Shown one piece after another: positions 21,115-31,208 of a stretch of 64,000 nt of DNA. Source of the stretch: Pseudophaeomoniella oleicola. Taxonomy: Eukaryota; Ascomycota; Eurotiomycetes; Phaeomoniellales; Phaeomoniellaceae. The DNA lies in the NCBI GenBank assembly GCA_003868215.1, contig QWDQ01000003.1:310001-374000 (forward strand), given 5' to 3'. The position numbers were made by a program, and so were the translations under genes. Below the pieces are notes generated by a model. It did not search any database, was not told the origin of the DNA, and worked only from the letters and a program-made list of their open reading frames with translations. Numbering within the stretch: the stretch's first letter is position 1; each line of letters begins with the position of its first letter.

Positions 21115-24024
21115 TCATTCCCTGACCTTCACAGTGTCCAGTACCTTGTCTGCTTCAGCAGTGGTGTGGAACCCCCACTTGGGGGCTTTCTTTTTCCTGC
21201 CTCTTCGGTCGCCGAACTGCTCATCAAATTTCTTGATAGCCTTCAACGTGTCCATGTCATCCGAGATAGAAGCTGTAATCTCCTCCATAGCTTTGTCGAA
21301 ATGGTTTTGCTGAAGTGTTCGGCGAGGAGGGTAAACATATGGCTCGTCCCCAACGTGCTGTTTGGCGAGCTCATTCTCTTCCGTCACAGCATTGAGCGCG
21401 GCTGCTACGGCCAAGTTTTTCAAATCCGAGCCAGAATAGAAGGGCGTCTTCGTCGCTAATTGTTGAAGGTCGACCCTCTCGGCAAGGCTCTCGTCTTTCA
21501 GGTGAATTTTCAGAATTTCAAGACGATCTTGTTCGCCTGGCAGATCGACAAGGAGTCTTCGTGGCAGCCGTCTTAATACAGCATCGTCCAAATCGAAAGG
21601 CCTATTTGTAGCGACCATTATGAACGCACCTCCCGAGTCATTGGCCATACCATCCCATTCCCTCAAGAACTGATTGATCATCTCCCGATGTGCCGTTCTC
21701 TGCCTGGATTGCGTCCTTGAACTGAACATTGCGTCTGCCTCATCAATGAAAATTACGCAAGGAGTGAGCTTCTTGGCAAGGCTGAATAGCGCCTTGATGT
21801 TTTTCTCGCTCTCACCAACGTACATATCGTTGATTTCGGCTCCGCTGACTTCGAGGACTCTGGCACCGGACTCCTTGGCGACCGCTTTGGCGAGCAAAGT
21901 CTTTCCCGTTCCCGGAGGACCATACAACAGAAGACCAGGGATCTTATCAGAAGCCAGCACGCCATAAGAGAAGGCATCCGGTCGAACTAGTGACAGAGTT
22001 GTCAAAGTTTTTAGAGACTGCACAGTCTCGATAGGAACATGGACATCCCCAAATGTAGTCCTGATCTTGTCAGGCTCAACGACTCCTCCGAGCAATTTAC
22101 GCTCATGTCTAGTGCAGGATTTTGCAATCTGTTTGATCTTATCCTCATGGGGAGTTTCAAAGCTTCCAGTCATTTCTCTCTCCTTCCGGCTCTCTTGATT
22201 CATCCACACAGCTCGAGCAGCATCGCTCTTCCAAAGCTTATCCAAAGCTATCCTGACCTCCGAGGCCACGAATGGTTGATCAGGATCCGTCGTATCGTTA
22301 CCGGCGATGAATGTCGCCATGCGGTTGATTTGGCTACTAGAGAGATAGCGCTCTTCGACCTTGAATTTGGTTATGAGTATCAAAGGCAGCTTGTCGTCAG
22401 GTTCTGGAGATGCAGTGAACACAGCTCCATCAACGGGCTGCGGTAGGTGACCCGACTTTTTGGCTCGAAGTGCATCCATAAGTTGCACCTCGTTCACCTG
22501 ACGATACCACCGCCGCTTATCCGACCACAACGTACTTCTGGCGCTGGCATGTCGCATGACTGGAGGAAGTGTAACCATTTGCCATACTTCCACATCTTCG
22601 AACATGCCATCCAACTCCATACTCATCTGCTTGAAGACTTCCAACTCGGTAGACTTACTACCGACGAGCAGTATCGACTGACCCGTGCGTCGTTTTTCTT
22701 CCACTGCCTTGACCAATCTCCCCAAAAACCTTTCACCGCCTCGGACCTGTGCTATTTTCATGATATCCTGCAAAACAACGATCAATCGCTTTGACGTGCT
22801 GGAATCTTCAGTAGCAGTCTTCTCTTGCACATTGCTGGACTTTGCTGTTGGAGCCTGGAGTATCTGATCAATGAAAGCGCCCCATACCCGAGCATCTCTC
22901 TGCTCTGAAAAGGACTTGGCATGATCATCCATCTGAGCAATGAAGATACCATCGGAAGGGCTAGCACTTTGCCGATTGTTAAACTTCTGGAATAGTGGTC
23001 CCAGAGCATCAGACAGATTAAAATGCACCGAAGTCGCGATCTTGAGGGGCTTCTTGCTTGGAAACGCCAGAGGCTCAACTGGCGGCATTGGACCAGAGTC
23101 CGCGTCTCCCATGTCTATTGACTCTTCTGCCTCGTCGTCCACAAATGACTCGTTCTCACTCGTGAATTCATCTTCCTTGTACACCTGGAACCCCAGGTCA
23201 GAAAGGCCTTTGATCTCAGTATTTCCGTGGTGGTGATCAGCAGCAATTCTGCCAATGTCGATAGCATCTAACACCAACATGTCGGCCTCGTGCTGCTTAG
23301 CAAGCTGCTTTATACTCTCTTGCACAAAGCGCTGCCCGCTCTCACATATAGCGTTGACAATGATGTGGCACTTTTCTCGCCGAGGGGCATCTTGCGCTTC
23401 GGGTCGCGGAGGTCTCAGACCAGCTTTGACGGAAAGATCTAGCTCAGTCCAGACGTCCGCAGGTACTTCGTATTCGGGACTGTGAGGTTCCTCCAAAGTT
23501 GCGGTATCCCCTTTCCCAACCTCTGAAGAACCCGAGTCTGGTCCTGAGCTACCGGGTGCGTCTCCGCCTTCAGTATGCGACTGGGCCGGCTGTGAATCGA
23601 CGTGAGCTGGCACAGGTTGTACGAGTGAGGCCCCATCATTGTCGGATAGAAGCACCACCTTCTCATGTAAGAAGCTTTGGGGTAGGGAGACTGGAAGAGA
23701 TTCGTCGCTTAAGCGCAGTCGACCATTGCGCATAGATCGTCGGCGTGCCGAGCCATAGAACTTGAGGTTTTCTGACTGTGTGTCCTTACTTCCACCCGCA
23801 CTTGGAAGTTGTGCACCAATATCAACTTGTTTTGAATGGTCATGCGCACTGCGGACTGCAGCAGAGCTGTCTGTAGAATCGGAAGGGTGTCGCAAACACG
23901 CAGCTGCATGAAACGTTCGCTTTGCAAGCGGATATCGACGCTGGCCTACGATGCGACAAGAAGGGCTGCGCCTGGCTATTGTAAGGCGGACCTGCAGCAG
24001 GCTCGACCCAATTACTGAAGGCAT
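21115..24024 (-). CDS. Mitochondrial AAA ATPase, Msp1/ATAD1-like (meiotic clade)
   Basis: A 969-residue single-exon protein. The N-terminus is Arg/Ser-rich and lacks acids (about 1-45), fitting a mitochondrial presequence. A long less-conserved region (50-600) is followed by one AAA module: Walker A GPPGTGKT at about 702-709, then S-G-A-E-I-N-D-M-Y-V-G-E-S-E, Walker B FIDEADAMF, a sensor/arginine-finger region ATNRPFDLDDAVLRRLPRR and the C-terminal lid FYSGSDLKNLAVAAA. The R-R-L-P-R-R signature and lid match the Msp1/katanin/spastin clade, but this long form is distinct from the roughly 360-residue tail-anchored-protein extractor Msp1. The substrate is unknown. It shares a 275-bp divergent promoter with NCS6. 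Confidence 0.88.
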   Translation of the reverse strand: MPSVIGSSLLQVRLTIARRSPSCRIVGQRRYPLAKRTFHAAACLRHPSDSTDSSAAVRSAHDHSKQVDIGAQLPSAGGSKDTQSENLKFYGSARRRSMRNGRLRLSDESLPVSLPQSFLHEKVVLLSDNDGASLVQPVPAHVDSQPAQSHTEGGDAPGSSGPDSGSSEVGKGDTATLEEPHSPEYEVPADVWTELDLSVKAGLRPPRPEAQDAPRREKCHIIVNAICESGQRFVQESIKQLAKQHEADMLVLDAIDIGRIAADHHHGNTEIKGLSDLGFQVYKEDEFTSENESFVDDEAEESIDMGDADSGPMPPVEPLAFPSKKPLKIATSVHFNLSDALGPLFQKFNNRQSASPSDGIFIAQMDDHAKSFSEQRDARVWGAFIDQILQAPTAKSSNVQEKTATEDSSTSKRLIVVLQDIMKIAQVRGGERFLGRLVKAVEEKRRTGQSILLVGSKSTELEVFKQMSMELDGMFEDVEVWQMVTLPPVMRHASARSTLWSDKRRWYRQVNEVQLMDALRAKKSGHLPQPVDGAVFTASPEPDDKLPLILITKFKVEERYLSSSQINRMATFIAGNDTTDPDQPFVASEVRIALDKLWKSDAARAVWMNQESRKEREMTGSFETPHEDKIKQIAKSCTRHERKLLGGVVEPDKIRTTFGDVHVPIETVQSLKTLTTLSLVRPDAFSYGVLASDKIPGLLLYGPPGTGKTLLAKAVAKESGARVLEVSGAEINDMYVGESEKNIKALFSLAKKLTPCVIFIDEADAMFSSRTQSRQRTAHREMINQFLREWDGMANDSGGAFIMVATNRPFDLDDAVLRRLPRRLLVDLPGEQDRLEILKIHLKDESLAERVDLQQLATKTPFYSGSDLKNLAVAAALNAVTEENELAKQHVGDEPYVYPPRRTLQQNHFDKAMEEITASISDDMDTLKAIKKFDEQFGDRRGRKKKAPKWGFHTTAEADKVLDTVKVRE

Positions 24025-24299
24025 TCGGATGCCTCAAGATTCTCTGTCCTTATCGGGGACGATGTGAAGTGACTGGGCGCCGACTGTTCTTCGCTGCTGT
24101 CCCTTGAACATTTCTAGGTCATGAGTAAGCCAAACTCCACGGTAATATTTGAAATATTAATACGTAAATTACATAGATTACATTGAATTTGGGCGGGAAG
24201 CTGTATCGAGGCTGAAAATAGAGAACGACCAATAATTCTACTGCACCGAATTTGCCTCACAGTGACCAAACCTCTTTTTCACTCCACAAATCGCCAGGC
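24025..24299. promoter_or_regulatory. Bidirectional promoter, AAA ATPase / NCS6
   Basis: Only 275 bp separate the two divergent start codons. It contains an A/T-rich core and a CCAAT box at 24229-24233, about 67 bp before the NCS6 ATG, a candidate Hap-complex site. Confidence 0.5.
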
Positions 24300-25577
24300 A
24301 TGCCACCAACGTTATGCGGTCTCTGTAAAGAGGCGCGGGCAGTGGTAATACGTCCTAAGAATCATCACAAAGTATGCAAGGGCTGCTTCATCCAGATCTT
24401 CGAAGATGAAGTCCATGAGACCATCGTTTCCTCGAACCTTTTCCATCGTGGTGAACGGGTGGCTATCGGAGCCTCAGGCGGAAAAGACTCGACGGTTCTC
24501 GCATCGGTATTGAAAACACTGAATGAACGTCATGATTACGACCTTGAATTGATGCTCTTGTCTATCGATGAAGGGATCAAAGGCTATCGAGATGATAGTC
24601 TTGAGACTGTTAAGCGTAATGCTATCCAGTACAATATGCCTCTTGAGATTGTCGGTTACGATGAGCTATACGGCTGGACGATGGATCAAGTTGTAGCTCA
24701 AATTGGGAAAAAGGGAAACTGCACGTACTGTGGTGTTTTCCGTCGCCAAGCGCTGGATCGTGGTGCTGCAAGACTAGGAATCAAACATGTGGTCACAGGC
24801 CACAACGCCGATGATGTGGCCGAAACAGTCATGATGAATCTCCTCAGGGGGGATCTTCCTAGACTGTCAAGGGCAACTTCTATCATTACAGCGAGTGCGG
24901 CTAGTGACACCAAGAGGAGCAAGCCTCTCAAGTATGCGTACGAGAAGGAGATCGTTCTTTATGCCTACCACAAGAAGCTAGACTATTTTAGTACCGAGTG
25001 CATTTACAGCCCAGAAGCATTCAGGGGTACCGCAAGGACGCTCATCAAAGATCTGGAGAAGATTCGACCCAGCAGTATTCTAGACATTGTCAGAAGCGGC
25101 GAAGAAATGGTTAAGCTTGTGCCCCCCGAGTTAATATCCACGGGCGAAAAGACAGCAGCCGTTGCGGATGAGGAGGCATCAGGAGGTTGTGGAAGCGCAA
25201 ACGGCCGATCAAGCGGTGGAGAAATGGCCACAATGGAAAAAGCGCTGGCAGAAAACGAAACAGCTGCAGGAAATGAGACAGAGATCACTCTGCCGTCGGC
25301 CAAAACCGAGCTTCCTGAATCATCTGCGCCTTTAGCAACTACTGTACCCCTACACGACAAAAAGACCCGGGGAGGTAGGAGGAGGAACATGAAGCAAGAA
25401 ATGGGCAAATGCGAGAGATGCGGCTATATATCCAGCCAGAAGGTCTGCAAAGCTTGTGTTCTCTTAGAAGGTCTCAACAAGAATCGGCCTACAACTACAA
25501 TCGAAGTCGAGATAGATGACGAAGAAAGCAGCACGACCCTGATGAGGCAAGTAGGTAATCTTGAGATTGCAACTTGA
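24300..25577 (+). CDS. NCS6: Cytoplasmic tRNA 2-thiolation protein 1 (Ncs6/Ctu1)
   Basis: A 425-residue protein. The first real ATG is 24300; the open frame extends upstream only from a TTG. It has N-terminal zinc-binding Cys pairs (CGLC, CKGC), the PP-loop SGGKDS (59-64), a CTYCG pair, the signature [20 protein letters not shown], and a C-terminal zinc ribbon ([16 protein letters not shown]). Ncs6 with Ncs2 adenylates and thiolates wobble U34 of Lys/Glu/Gln tRNAs, using sulphur from Urm1. About 95 low-complexity residues (Ser/Glu/Ala-rich) separate the PP-loop domain from the C-terminal ribbon, an insertion not in yeast Ncs6. The stop is 38 nt from the stop of the convergent flavoprotein gene. 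Confidence 0.95.
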   Translation: MPPTLCGLCKEARAVVIRPKNHHKVCKGCFIQIFEDEVHETIVSSNLFHRGERVAIGASGGKDSTVLASVLKTLNERHDYDLELMLLSIDEGIKGYRDDSLETVKRNAIQYNMPLEIVGYDELYGWTMDQVVAQIGKKGNCTYCGVFRRQALDRGAARLGIKHVVTGHNADDVAETVMMNLLRGDLPRLSRATSIITASAASDTKRSKPLKYAYEKEIVLYAYHKKLDYFSTECIYSPEAFRGTARTLIKDLEKIRPSSILDIVRSGEEMVKLVPPELISTGEKTAAVADEEASGGCGSANGRSSGGEMATMEKALAENETAAGNETEITLPSAKTELPESSAPLATTVPLHDKKTRGGRRRNMKQEMGKCERCGYISSQKVCKACVLLEGLNKNRPTTTIEVEIDDEESSTTLMRQVGNLEIAT

Positions 25578-25615
25578 ACCGCAGGGCCATCTGGGTTCAT
25601 GCCTATTATTTACAT

Positions 25616-27252
25616 TTAGAGGATTTTTCGCCTCTTGGACGTGTATCCAGAACGCAGCGGTACTTTTTCCCAAAGACGCCCGACAACGTTCATTGCGAGC
25701 ATGGTTAAAAGAATGAGAATGCGGACAATGTGGACCTTTGGTCCAAACTGAGGCTTTCTACCTCTGGAATAAGTCGAGTCGACGAATTCGAACGGCAAAG
25801 TTGCCCCAAGATGATTCACAGCTGCGGAAAGACCGCTACTGAAACCGTCTTCATGGAAGCCGTACTTTGTCCAAGCACCGCAATAACTGATACCACGAAT
25901 GTTCTGAATCTTAGGCAAAAGCTTTTGCGATCGAACAGCGGCCTCGTTGTACAACGGATGTGCATATTCCCAGATACCCTGGACCTTTCGAGGGTCTGGG
26001 GGAAAGAGCGGATTCAACGTGACCAGCACATTTCCAAAGGGACCCTCGGGTATATGCTGGAGAAGGTTCATCCAGTATGTCAAGCACACTTTTGCTATGT
26101 TTGAGGTATCCGATGGGTTAGTGGGAGTCTGAGTGATGTAATTCCATGCACTCCAAGCGACTTCCCTCCTGGGCATGAACTACATGAAAATATCAGCAAA
26201 TGACCCATGTTTGCGTTCATTGGCTTACCCTTGTGTCCGAGTGCAATATGGCAACATTCCGGCTTGTTTTGAAACCGCTCAAGATACCGAGTTCTTCTTT
26301 GGTTGCAGCCGGCCGTATGATTTCTAGGGCTTGGTCTCCATGTGTGGCAAGTATGACATGGTCAAACTCATGTTGTTCATCACCAACAGAGAGGACTACT
26401 CTGCCATTATCCGTCGTGAACAAGCTTCTCACTTCGCATTTCAAGTGCACGTTGTCTGGTGGAAAATCCTTCATAACGGCATCGATGTACTGAGATGTCC
26501 CTCCTTTGATCGTCAACCACGGTGATCTTTCACTGACCGTGTTGAGGAGATGGTGGTTCCACATGAATCGAATCAGGGTCACAGCAGGAAATTGCAACGA
26601 ACATTTATCTGGACTTGTACTCCAAACAGCTGCAGTCATCGGAAGCAAATAATCGTCTCGGAATTCCTTCGAGTATCCATTCCTGTCAAGGTATTCGCCT
26701 ATGCTTTCCATTTTCTTCGGAACGGCTGCGTCGCCCTTTGCTGTGACCAACGGATCGTTCTCACTTTCATCCTCGTCTCTGAGTACGTCGAGCGCGAATT
26801 GATTGAAACGGACTATGTCAAAAAGTAACACCCACATCCTTTTCTTGAAAAGGTTGCTTCTCTGAGCAAAGACAGAGGACAGGGATGTCCCTGCCCATTC
26901 GAACATCCCTTGGTCCCGCGAAACGCCGAAGGTCATCAGTGTAGGCGTCGGTTCCACGCCAATGTGGCCGAGAAAATTGATGAAATTAGCTAGAGAGGAG
27001 GCTGTCAGAGGTATAGTTAGTGACTGCAGCGGTGGTCTTACGATAAGTCGCTGAATTCATGACAATAAAGCCGGTGTCCACTGGCGTTTTCGCGTCCTCT
27101 TCCCCTTCCCAATAGACCGTATTGGTATGACCTCCAAGGCGTGACTCTGATTCGTATAGATGCACCTCATAATTGGTACTATTTTTCAGTGCCCATAGAG
27201 CCCCGATACCTGAACAGCCGCTGCCAACGATGGCCACCTTTTTCTTTGCCAT
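25616..27252 (-). CDS. FAD-dependent amine-oxidase-like protein
   Basis: Exons 27252-27042, 26989-26229 and 26179-25616 encode 511 residues; introns are 52 and 49 nt. The N-terminus holds the dinucleotide-binding motif VAIVGSGCSGIGAL, then LYESESRLGGHTNT and DTGFIVMN as in the predicted NAD/FAD-binding flavoprotein group related to amine oxidases. FDHVILATHGDQAL is the usual second FAD contact. Exon 3 holds NPLFPPDP and GISYCGAWTKYGFHEDGFSSG, the C-terminal FAD-binding part. A hydrophobic segment near the C-terminus (IVRILILLTMLAMNVVG) suggests a membrane anchor. The substrate is unknown; relatives in other organisms often sit beside fatty-acid or cyclopropane synthesis genes, which is not the case here. 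Confidence 0.88.
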
Positions 27253-28009
27253 GGCTTGGGATCTTTTACTTAGAGATCATGTGGTGGCAGACGTAGCCTG
27301 TGCCTGAATAGCAGCGCAGGGTTATCCCGAGTATTGCGATCCAGGGACGATAGACCCACAAGGCTTCTTGATATCATGAAAGGTATCAATGAGGACCAGC
27401 TCAGAAAGGTCCAAGATATATATTATATACAATCTGTAAAGAAATAGGAAATATACTGCCGTAATGATTTCTTACGGAAGAAGTTGTGTGGACGAAAAGA
27501 TCGGAAGCTCATCCATCTAGGACAAGTGTTGACGTCGAAGATCTTACAGAGATGAAGCACGAGGTCCCTGAGTCTGACTAAGGTATTAAGTGGTTGCACT
27601 AATTATTGTAAATACGTAGTAATAATTATCGGGTGATTCTAGTGCAAAGCTTCCGAGCGGGCGATCCCCGGGCTTCGATCTCCTTGGCGTCGAGGCTGTG
27701 GACCTGCATCCTCAATTCGGAGGCGGTTCCTTCCTTCCTGATGGGAGCAACGTCACAACGAACAATATCGCCGTCCGACATCAACACTCTCATCTCAACA
27801 TTTGCACTCGCAATAGGAAACTTGCTCTCTCCACGTTATCTTTATCTGCGCTGAGGAGGACTCGGCAACTGTCACTCCATTGGCAGCCCATATTATCCTG
27901 CAGCCTGAGTCTTGCGATTCTATCATCTTCTTTTCGAGATCTCTATCATCACAGACGCCAGCACCAAGTCTCACCTGTTCAATTGTAGCTGCGCACTATC
28001 TCTGCAACC
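27253..28009. promoter_or_regulatory. Divergent intergenic region, flavoprotein / VTI1
   Basis: 757 bp between divergent starts, A/T-rich in the middle (around 27415-27475). An 8-bp inverted repeat, TAATTATT at 27600-27607 and AATAATTA at 27621-27628, surrounds a TACGTAGTA 9-mer. Open frames at 27633-27988 show no domain. The VTI1 leader probably begins within the last 200 bp. Confidence 0.5.
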
Positions 28010-28813
28010 ATGTCGAATCCTCTTGATACAGATGCAGGCTCAGAGCTCTTCAGCAACTATGAAGCGGAGCTCAAGCTGGTGGAGGCAGACCTAAATCAGA
28101 AGTTGGACCAGATACAGGAATTCACAGGGGAAGAAAGGAAGTCAGCTATCAGACAGGCTGAACGTGCACTAGAAGAGGGAAAAGAACTGGTCGGTCTTAT
28201 TCTTGAAGCGCCTAATGCAGCATCGATTAACCAAGGCTCCAGTTAGATCAAATGAACCTCGAGAAATCCAACATTCCATCTGCCATTCGGTCGAAAGTCA
28301 ATACCCGCTTCAGAAATCATCAATCAGATGTGGACGCTTTAGGACGCAAATTAAAGTCTCTCGCCAGTGATAGGAAGGCGTTGTTCGGAGATAGATACAC
28401 AGACGAGGACCCGTCGAATCCTAACGACCTCCAACTGGAACAGAGACAGCAGCTCCTCAGCGGCACTGACAGACTAGGCCGAAGCTCACAGAGGCTACGA
28501 GACTCTCAACGGATTGCGCTGGAAACAGAGTCGATCGGTGCGGGTACGCTTGCCGATTTGCACCAACAGCGATCTACGCTAGAGAACACCCATCGTAATC
28601 TGCAACAGAGCGAGGGATACGTTGACAGGAGTGTGAAGACACTAAGGGGGATGGCGCGTAGGTAAGCACCTTTCATCCGTACTGGGACCAGCAACGAAGC
28701 AATGCCGACTAACATGAACTTCTAGGATGGCTACAAATCGGATTATAACGATTGCCATTATCACGGTTCTGGTGCTTTTGATTTTTGCCGTCATTTATAG
28801 CAAGTTTCACTGA
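28010..28813 (+). CDS. VTI1: Qb-SNARE Vti1
   Basis: Exons 28010-28193, 28247-28661 and 28726-28813 encode 228 residues. The N-terminal three-helix region is followed by DQMNLEKSNIP and KVNTRFRNHQSDVDALGRKL. The Qb SNARE core (ETESIGAGTLADLHQQRSTL and onward, zero-layer Gln) passes into RRMATNRIITIAIITVLVLL, a tail anchor ending IYSKFH. Vti1 works in Golgi-endosome-vacuole fusion. Intron 2 is canonical (GTAAGC/TCTAG). Intron 1 uses an unusual GTCTTA donor; this phase is the only one I found giving the family sequence E-L-V-D-Q-M. Retention of intron 1 would end translation at the acceptor TAG. Confidence 0.93.
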
Positions 28814-29080
28814 TTCGAGCGATTTTTCTTTGTTCTAAGATTCGACGGTTGCCTGAAGTGTATTGTACAGAAGTGTATCGCTTTCAGAAATAATAAATTC
28901 CAAGTAGATGCAATCCAGACGACCAATGGGTATCAGATGCTATGCTATATGGCCAATTGAGTAACCACCAACGCCTCGATCCTCGTTTCCTGCAACTCCG
29001 CCAATAGACCAAATCGCTTCGTAGAAAGAACTTACAAGTACACAGCGAGACCTGCTCTCACTTCCCAATGCTAATATAAC
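28814..29080. other. Convergent 3' flank, VTI1 / DSC3
   Basis: 267 bp with an AATAAA-like signal at about 28890-28896 (AATAATAAAT). No gene. Confidence 0.55.
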
Positions 29081-30070
29081 TTAACTCAACCACCTCAGCC
29101 CCCCGATTCCAACATTGATCATGACCCCCAGAACCACTGCCCATTTCTTCCTCCTGCTCCAGATCCCTTCCTCCCGACAAGCCCACCACAAACACCCGAC
29201 AGGCCAAAAGAATCCCATGACAGCGCCCCAGATCAAATCATCCAGCGCGCCGCTCGCGTCCTCTTCGCCGGCCAAGGGTGTCAAGCCGCCTCCTCCGCCT
29301 CCGCCCACGTTGTCGTTTTCTGTCCCCGATGAGCCCATGTCGTTGTCGAGCCAGCGGTCTTCCATCGCGCGGAGCGTGGAGGGACTGGGCATCGTGTCGG
29401 GGGTGTGTGAGTGGGCTTGGATGGCGAGGAATTGAGAGCGTAGTGTGCGGATTTCTTCGGGCGTGAAGCCGGCGGCGAGGAGGCGATCGAAGCCGCGTGG
29501 GGCGGGGGTCGTGGAGGATGGGGATGGTTGGTGTTGGGATGTTGAGGAAATCGCCAGGCCTGCTCCTTTGCTGCCGCGCGCTGCAGAGGGGTCGGAAGCG
29601 TCGAGACCACCATCTTGCTCGTCATTGGTGAGGAGGGAGGTCGCTTGTGAGGCTTCGAGGGCGAGGTCGGTGGCCGAGAGCGTTACGTCGCCGATCGAGC
29701 AGTGGATGTACACGCGGGCGGTGAGCGGAGGATCGTAAACAGGCGCTTTACCCTTGCCGTCGGCGCGATCATATTGTAGATTCGGAGTCGAAGTCCCAGA
29801 CGCACTGCGCGACGACGGGAGTAGTCGTAACTGCGTCGACAGCGCGGCCGTGTCCACGAGCGCTCGGCCAGAGTAGATGAGCCGGATACGTCGGTCTGAG
29901 AGCTCGGCGGGAACATGTTGGCGGATGCGTTGTTTGAGCGTTGCGGCGGTCGCCGTCGTGGGTTCGTCGATGGTCACCGGGAGATCGGGGAGAGAGGCGG
30001 AAAAGCGAACAGTGATGTGGACTGGCTCGACCGCATCTTGGACATGCTTTGGTAGTTTGAGGCTTTCCAT
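29081..30070 (-). CDS. DSC3: DSC E3 ubiquitin ligase complex subunit 3
   Basis: A 329-residue single-exon protein starting at ATG 30070; the frame extends upstream only from a TTG. An N-terminal ubiquitin-like domain (VHITVRFSASLPDLPVTI, LKQRIRQHVP, RRIRLIYSGRALVD) is followed by a Ser/Pro linker. Next come GFDRLLAAGFTPEEIRTLRSQF and two C-terminal membrane helices (LIWGAVMGFFWPVGCLWW, WAVVLGVMINVGIGGL). This is the Dsc3 arrangement (DUF2407). The Golgi/endosomal Dsc complex activates SREBP-type transcription factors and degrades orphan membrane proteins. A Gly run (about 260-267) is encoded by GC-rich sequence. DSC2, another subunit, lies about 30 kb away at 59.8 kb. Confidence 0.92.
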   Translation of the reverse strand: MESLKLPKHVQDAVEPVHITVRFSASLPDLPVTIDEPTTATAATLKQRIRQHVPAELSDRRIRLIYSGRALVDTAALSTQLRLLPSSRSASGTSTPNLQYDRADGKGKAPVYDPPLTARVYIHCSIGDVTLSATDLALEASQATSLLTNDEQDGGLDASDPSAARGSKGAGLAISSTSQHQPSPSSTTPAPRGFDRLLAAGFTPEEIRTLRSQFLAIQAHSHTPDTMPSPSTLRAMEDRWLDNDMGSSGTENDNVGGGGGGGLTPLAGEEDASGALDDLIWGAVMGFFWPVGCLWWACREEGIWSRRKKWAVVLGVMINVGIGGLRWLS

Positions 30071-30410
30071 GTAGAGAAACAACCGTCAACTATGTAGAAG
30101 GGAAGAGCAAGCTGCTGCTGCTGCTGCTGTTTGCCGAAGTTGCATAAGCCTCTATGTGCGGGTGCGGATGACGTCCGCAGCGGAACCGTTTCACTACAGC
30201 AAGCAACTCAAAGGGACCTTGGACCGAGAGGTTAAATCACGCAGAAAATTATTACTAGGGTGACAATATCGCCTAGTTGCTAATGGATATGTACAAATGA
30301 TCATGAAATATATGTTAGACCTCTGAAGACCTATCCGTAAGACACCATCGCCATTCTCGTATGATGTACAATGGAAGATCGTAGTAATACACGCAGAAAA
30401 CAAGAGCCGC
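30071..30410. other. Intergenic region with CTG/CAG repeat
   Basis: 340 bp between two minus-strand genes; a (CTG)n/(CAG)n run of six to seven units lies at about 30111-30130 in the DSC3 leader. It also holds the bL28m 3' UTR. Nothing else seen. Confidence 0.65.
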
Positions 30411-31208
30411 TCATAATTTCTTGTCTTCGAGAGCCGGTCTTGCCGCCACCTTGAAGTCTGGTATCATCACAGGCTTCCTGTATTCTTCTCCATCTTTCGG
30501 CTCCCATTTGCTCTCGACGTGCTTCCTGAAGCGTTCATCAGCTTCGGCCAATTTCTCCCATTGCTGTTCTTCCTCTCCTATAAGCTTGGCCCTATATTCC
30601 TCGTCTTTCCATGCTTCTTCAAACGGCACGACAGGCGCTTCTCTTGGAGGGAGCCCCAGCCTTTCTCGTTCAGCTGCAAATCTCTGCCTCATGAGAGGGG
30701 AGTTCATAACCTGCCACCTCAGCGTCCACCCCAGCTTCCCAAGCTCCTTTATTCTAGATGGCTTGTCCTTGATCAAATACTCGTCGAGTCCACCACACTT
30801 CCGGATCGTCCGTAGACAAGCATAGGTCACCTTGAGAGTGACTATTCCTCCCAATGCCTTGCTTTCGAGGTCGGCTAACTTCACGTGTGGTTCCCATCGT
30901 CGCCTGGTTCTGCCTTTGTTCCTTCCTTTGGAGATCTTATTGCCGTACTGAACGGTTTTGCCACCAAAAAGACCGCTATCAGATCGATGAAAGGCGTGGT
31001 GCCCCGGTTCGCGGGGGTATTCTGGTATGATTTCGGTGTTTTCCTCGTGCTTGGTACCAAATATGTCCCGTTTGCTGGTGGCTTTTCGGTTTGCTTTGAA
31101 GCCCCTTCTAGAAACTAGTGGTGCAAGAGCGAGCCGGCCGAAGGATGAGCAAAGTGAAAAGGCATTGGCCGCAGTCAACCTTGGGTGTTTGCACAATGAA
31201 AGCGACAT
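30411..31208 (-). CDS. MRPL24: Mitochondrial large-subunit ribosomal protein bL28m
   Basis: A 265-residue single-exon protein starting at ATG 31208; an earlier in-frame TTG is not used. A basic, Ser/Leu-rich mitochondrial presequence (about 1-40, with R-R-G-F near the cleavage region) precedes the bL28 core: GGKTVQYGNKISKGRNKGRT, TRRRWEPHVK, LGGIVTLKVTYACLRTIRK and GGLDEYLI. Fungal mitoribosomal bL28m (yeast Mrpl24) has this core plus a long C-terminal extension, here from about residue 165. The extension (PPREAPVVPFEEAWKDEEYR and onward) is charged. Confidence 0.94.
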   Translation of the reverse strand: MSLSLCKHPRLTAANAFSLCSSFGRLALAPLVSRRGFKANRKATSKRDIFGTKHEENTEIIPEYPREPGHHAFHRSDSGLFGGKTVQYGNKISKGRNKGRTRRRWEPHVKLADLESKALGGIVTLKVTYACLRTIRKCGGLDEYLIKDKPSRIKELGKLGWTLRWQVMNSPLMRQRFAAERERLGLPPREAPVVPFEEAWKDEEYRAKLIGEEEQQWEKLAEADERFRKHVESKWEPKDGEEYRKPVMIPDFKVAARPALEDKKL

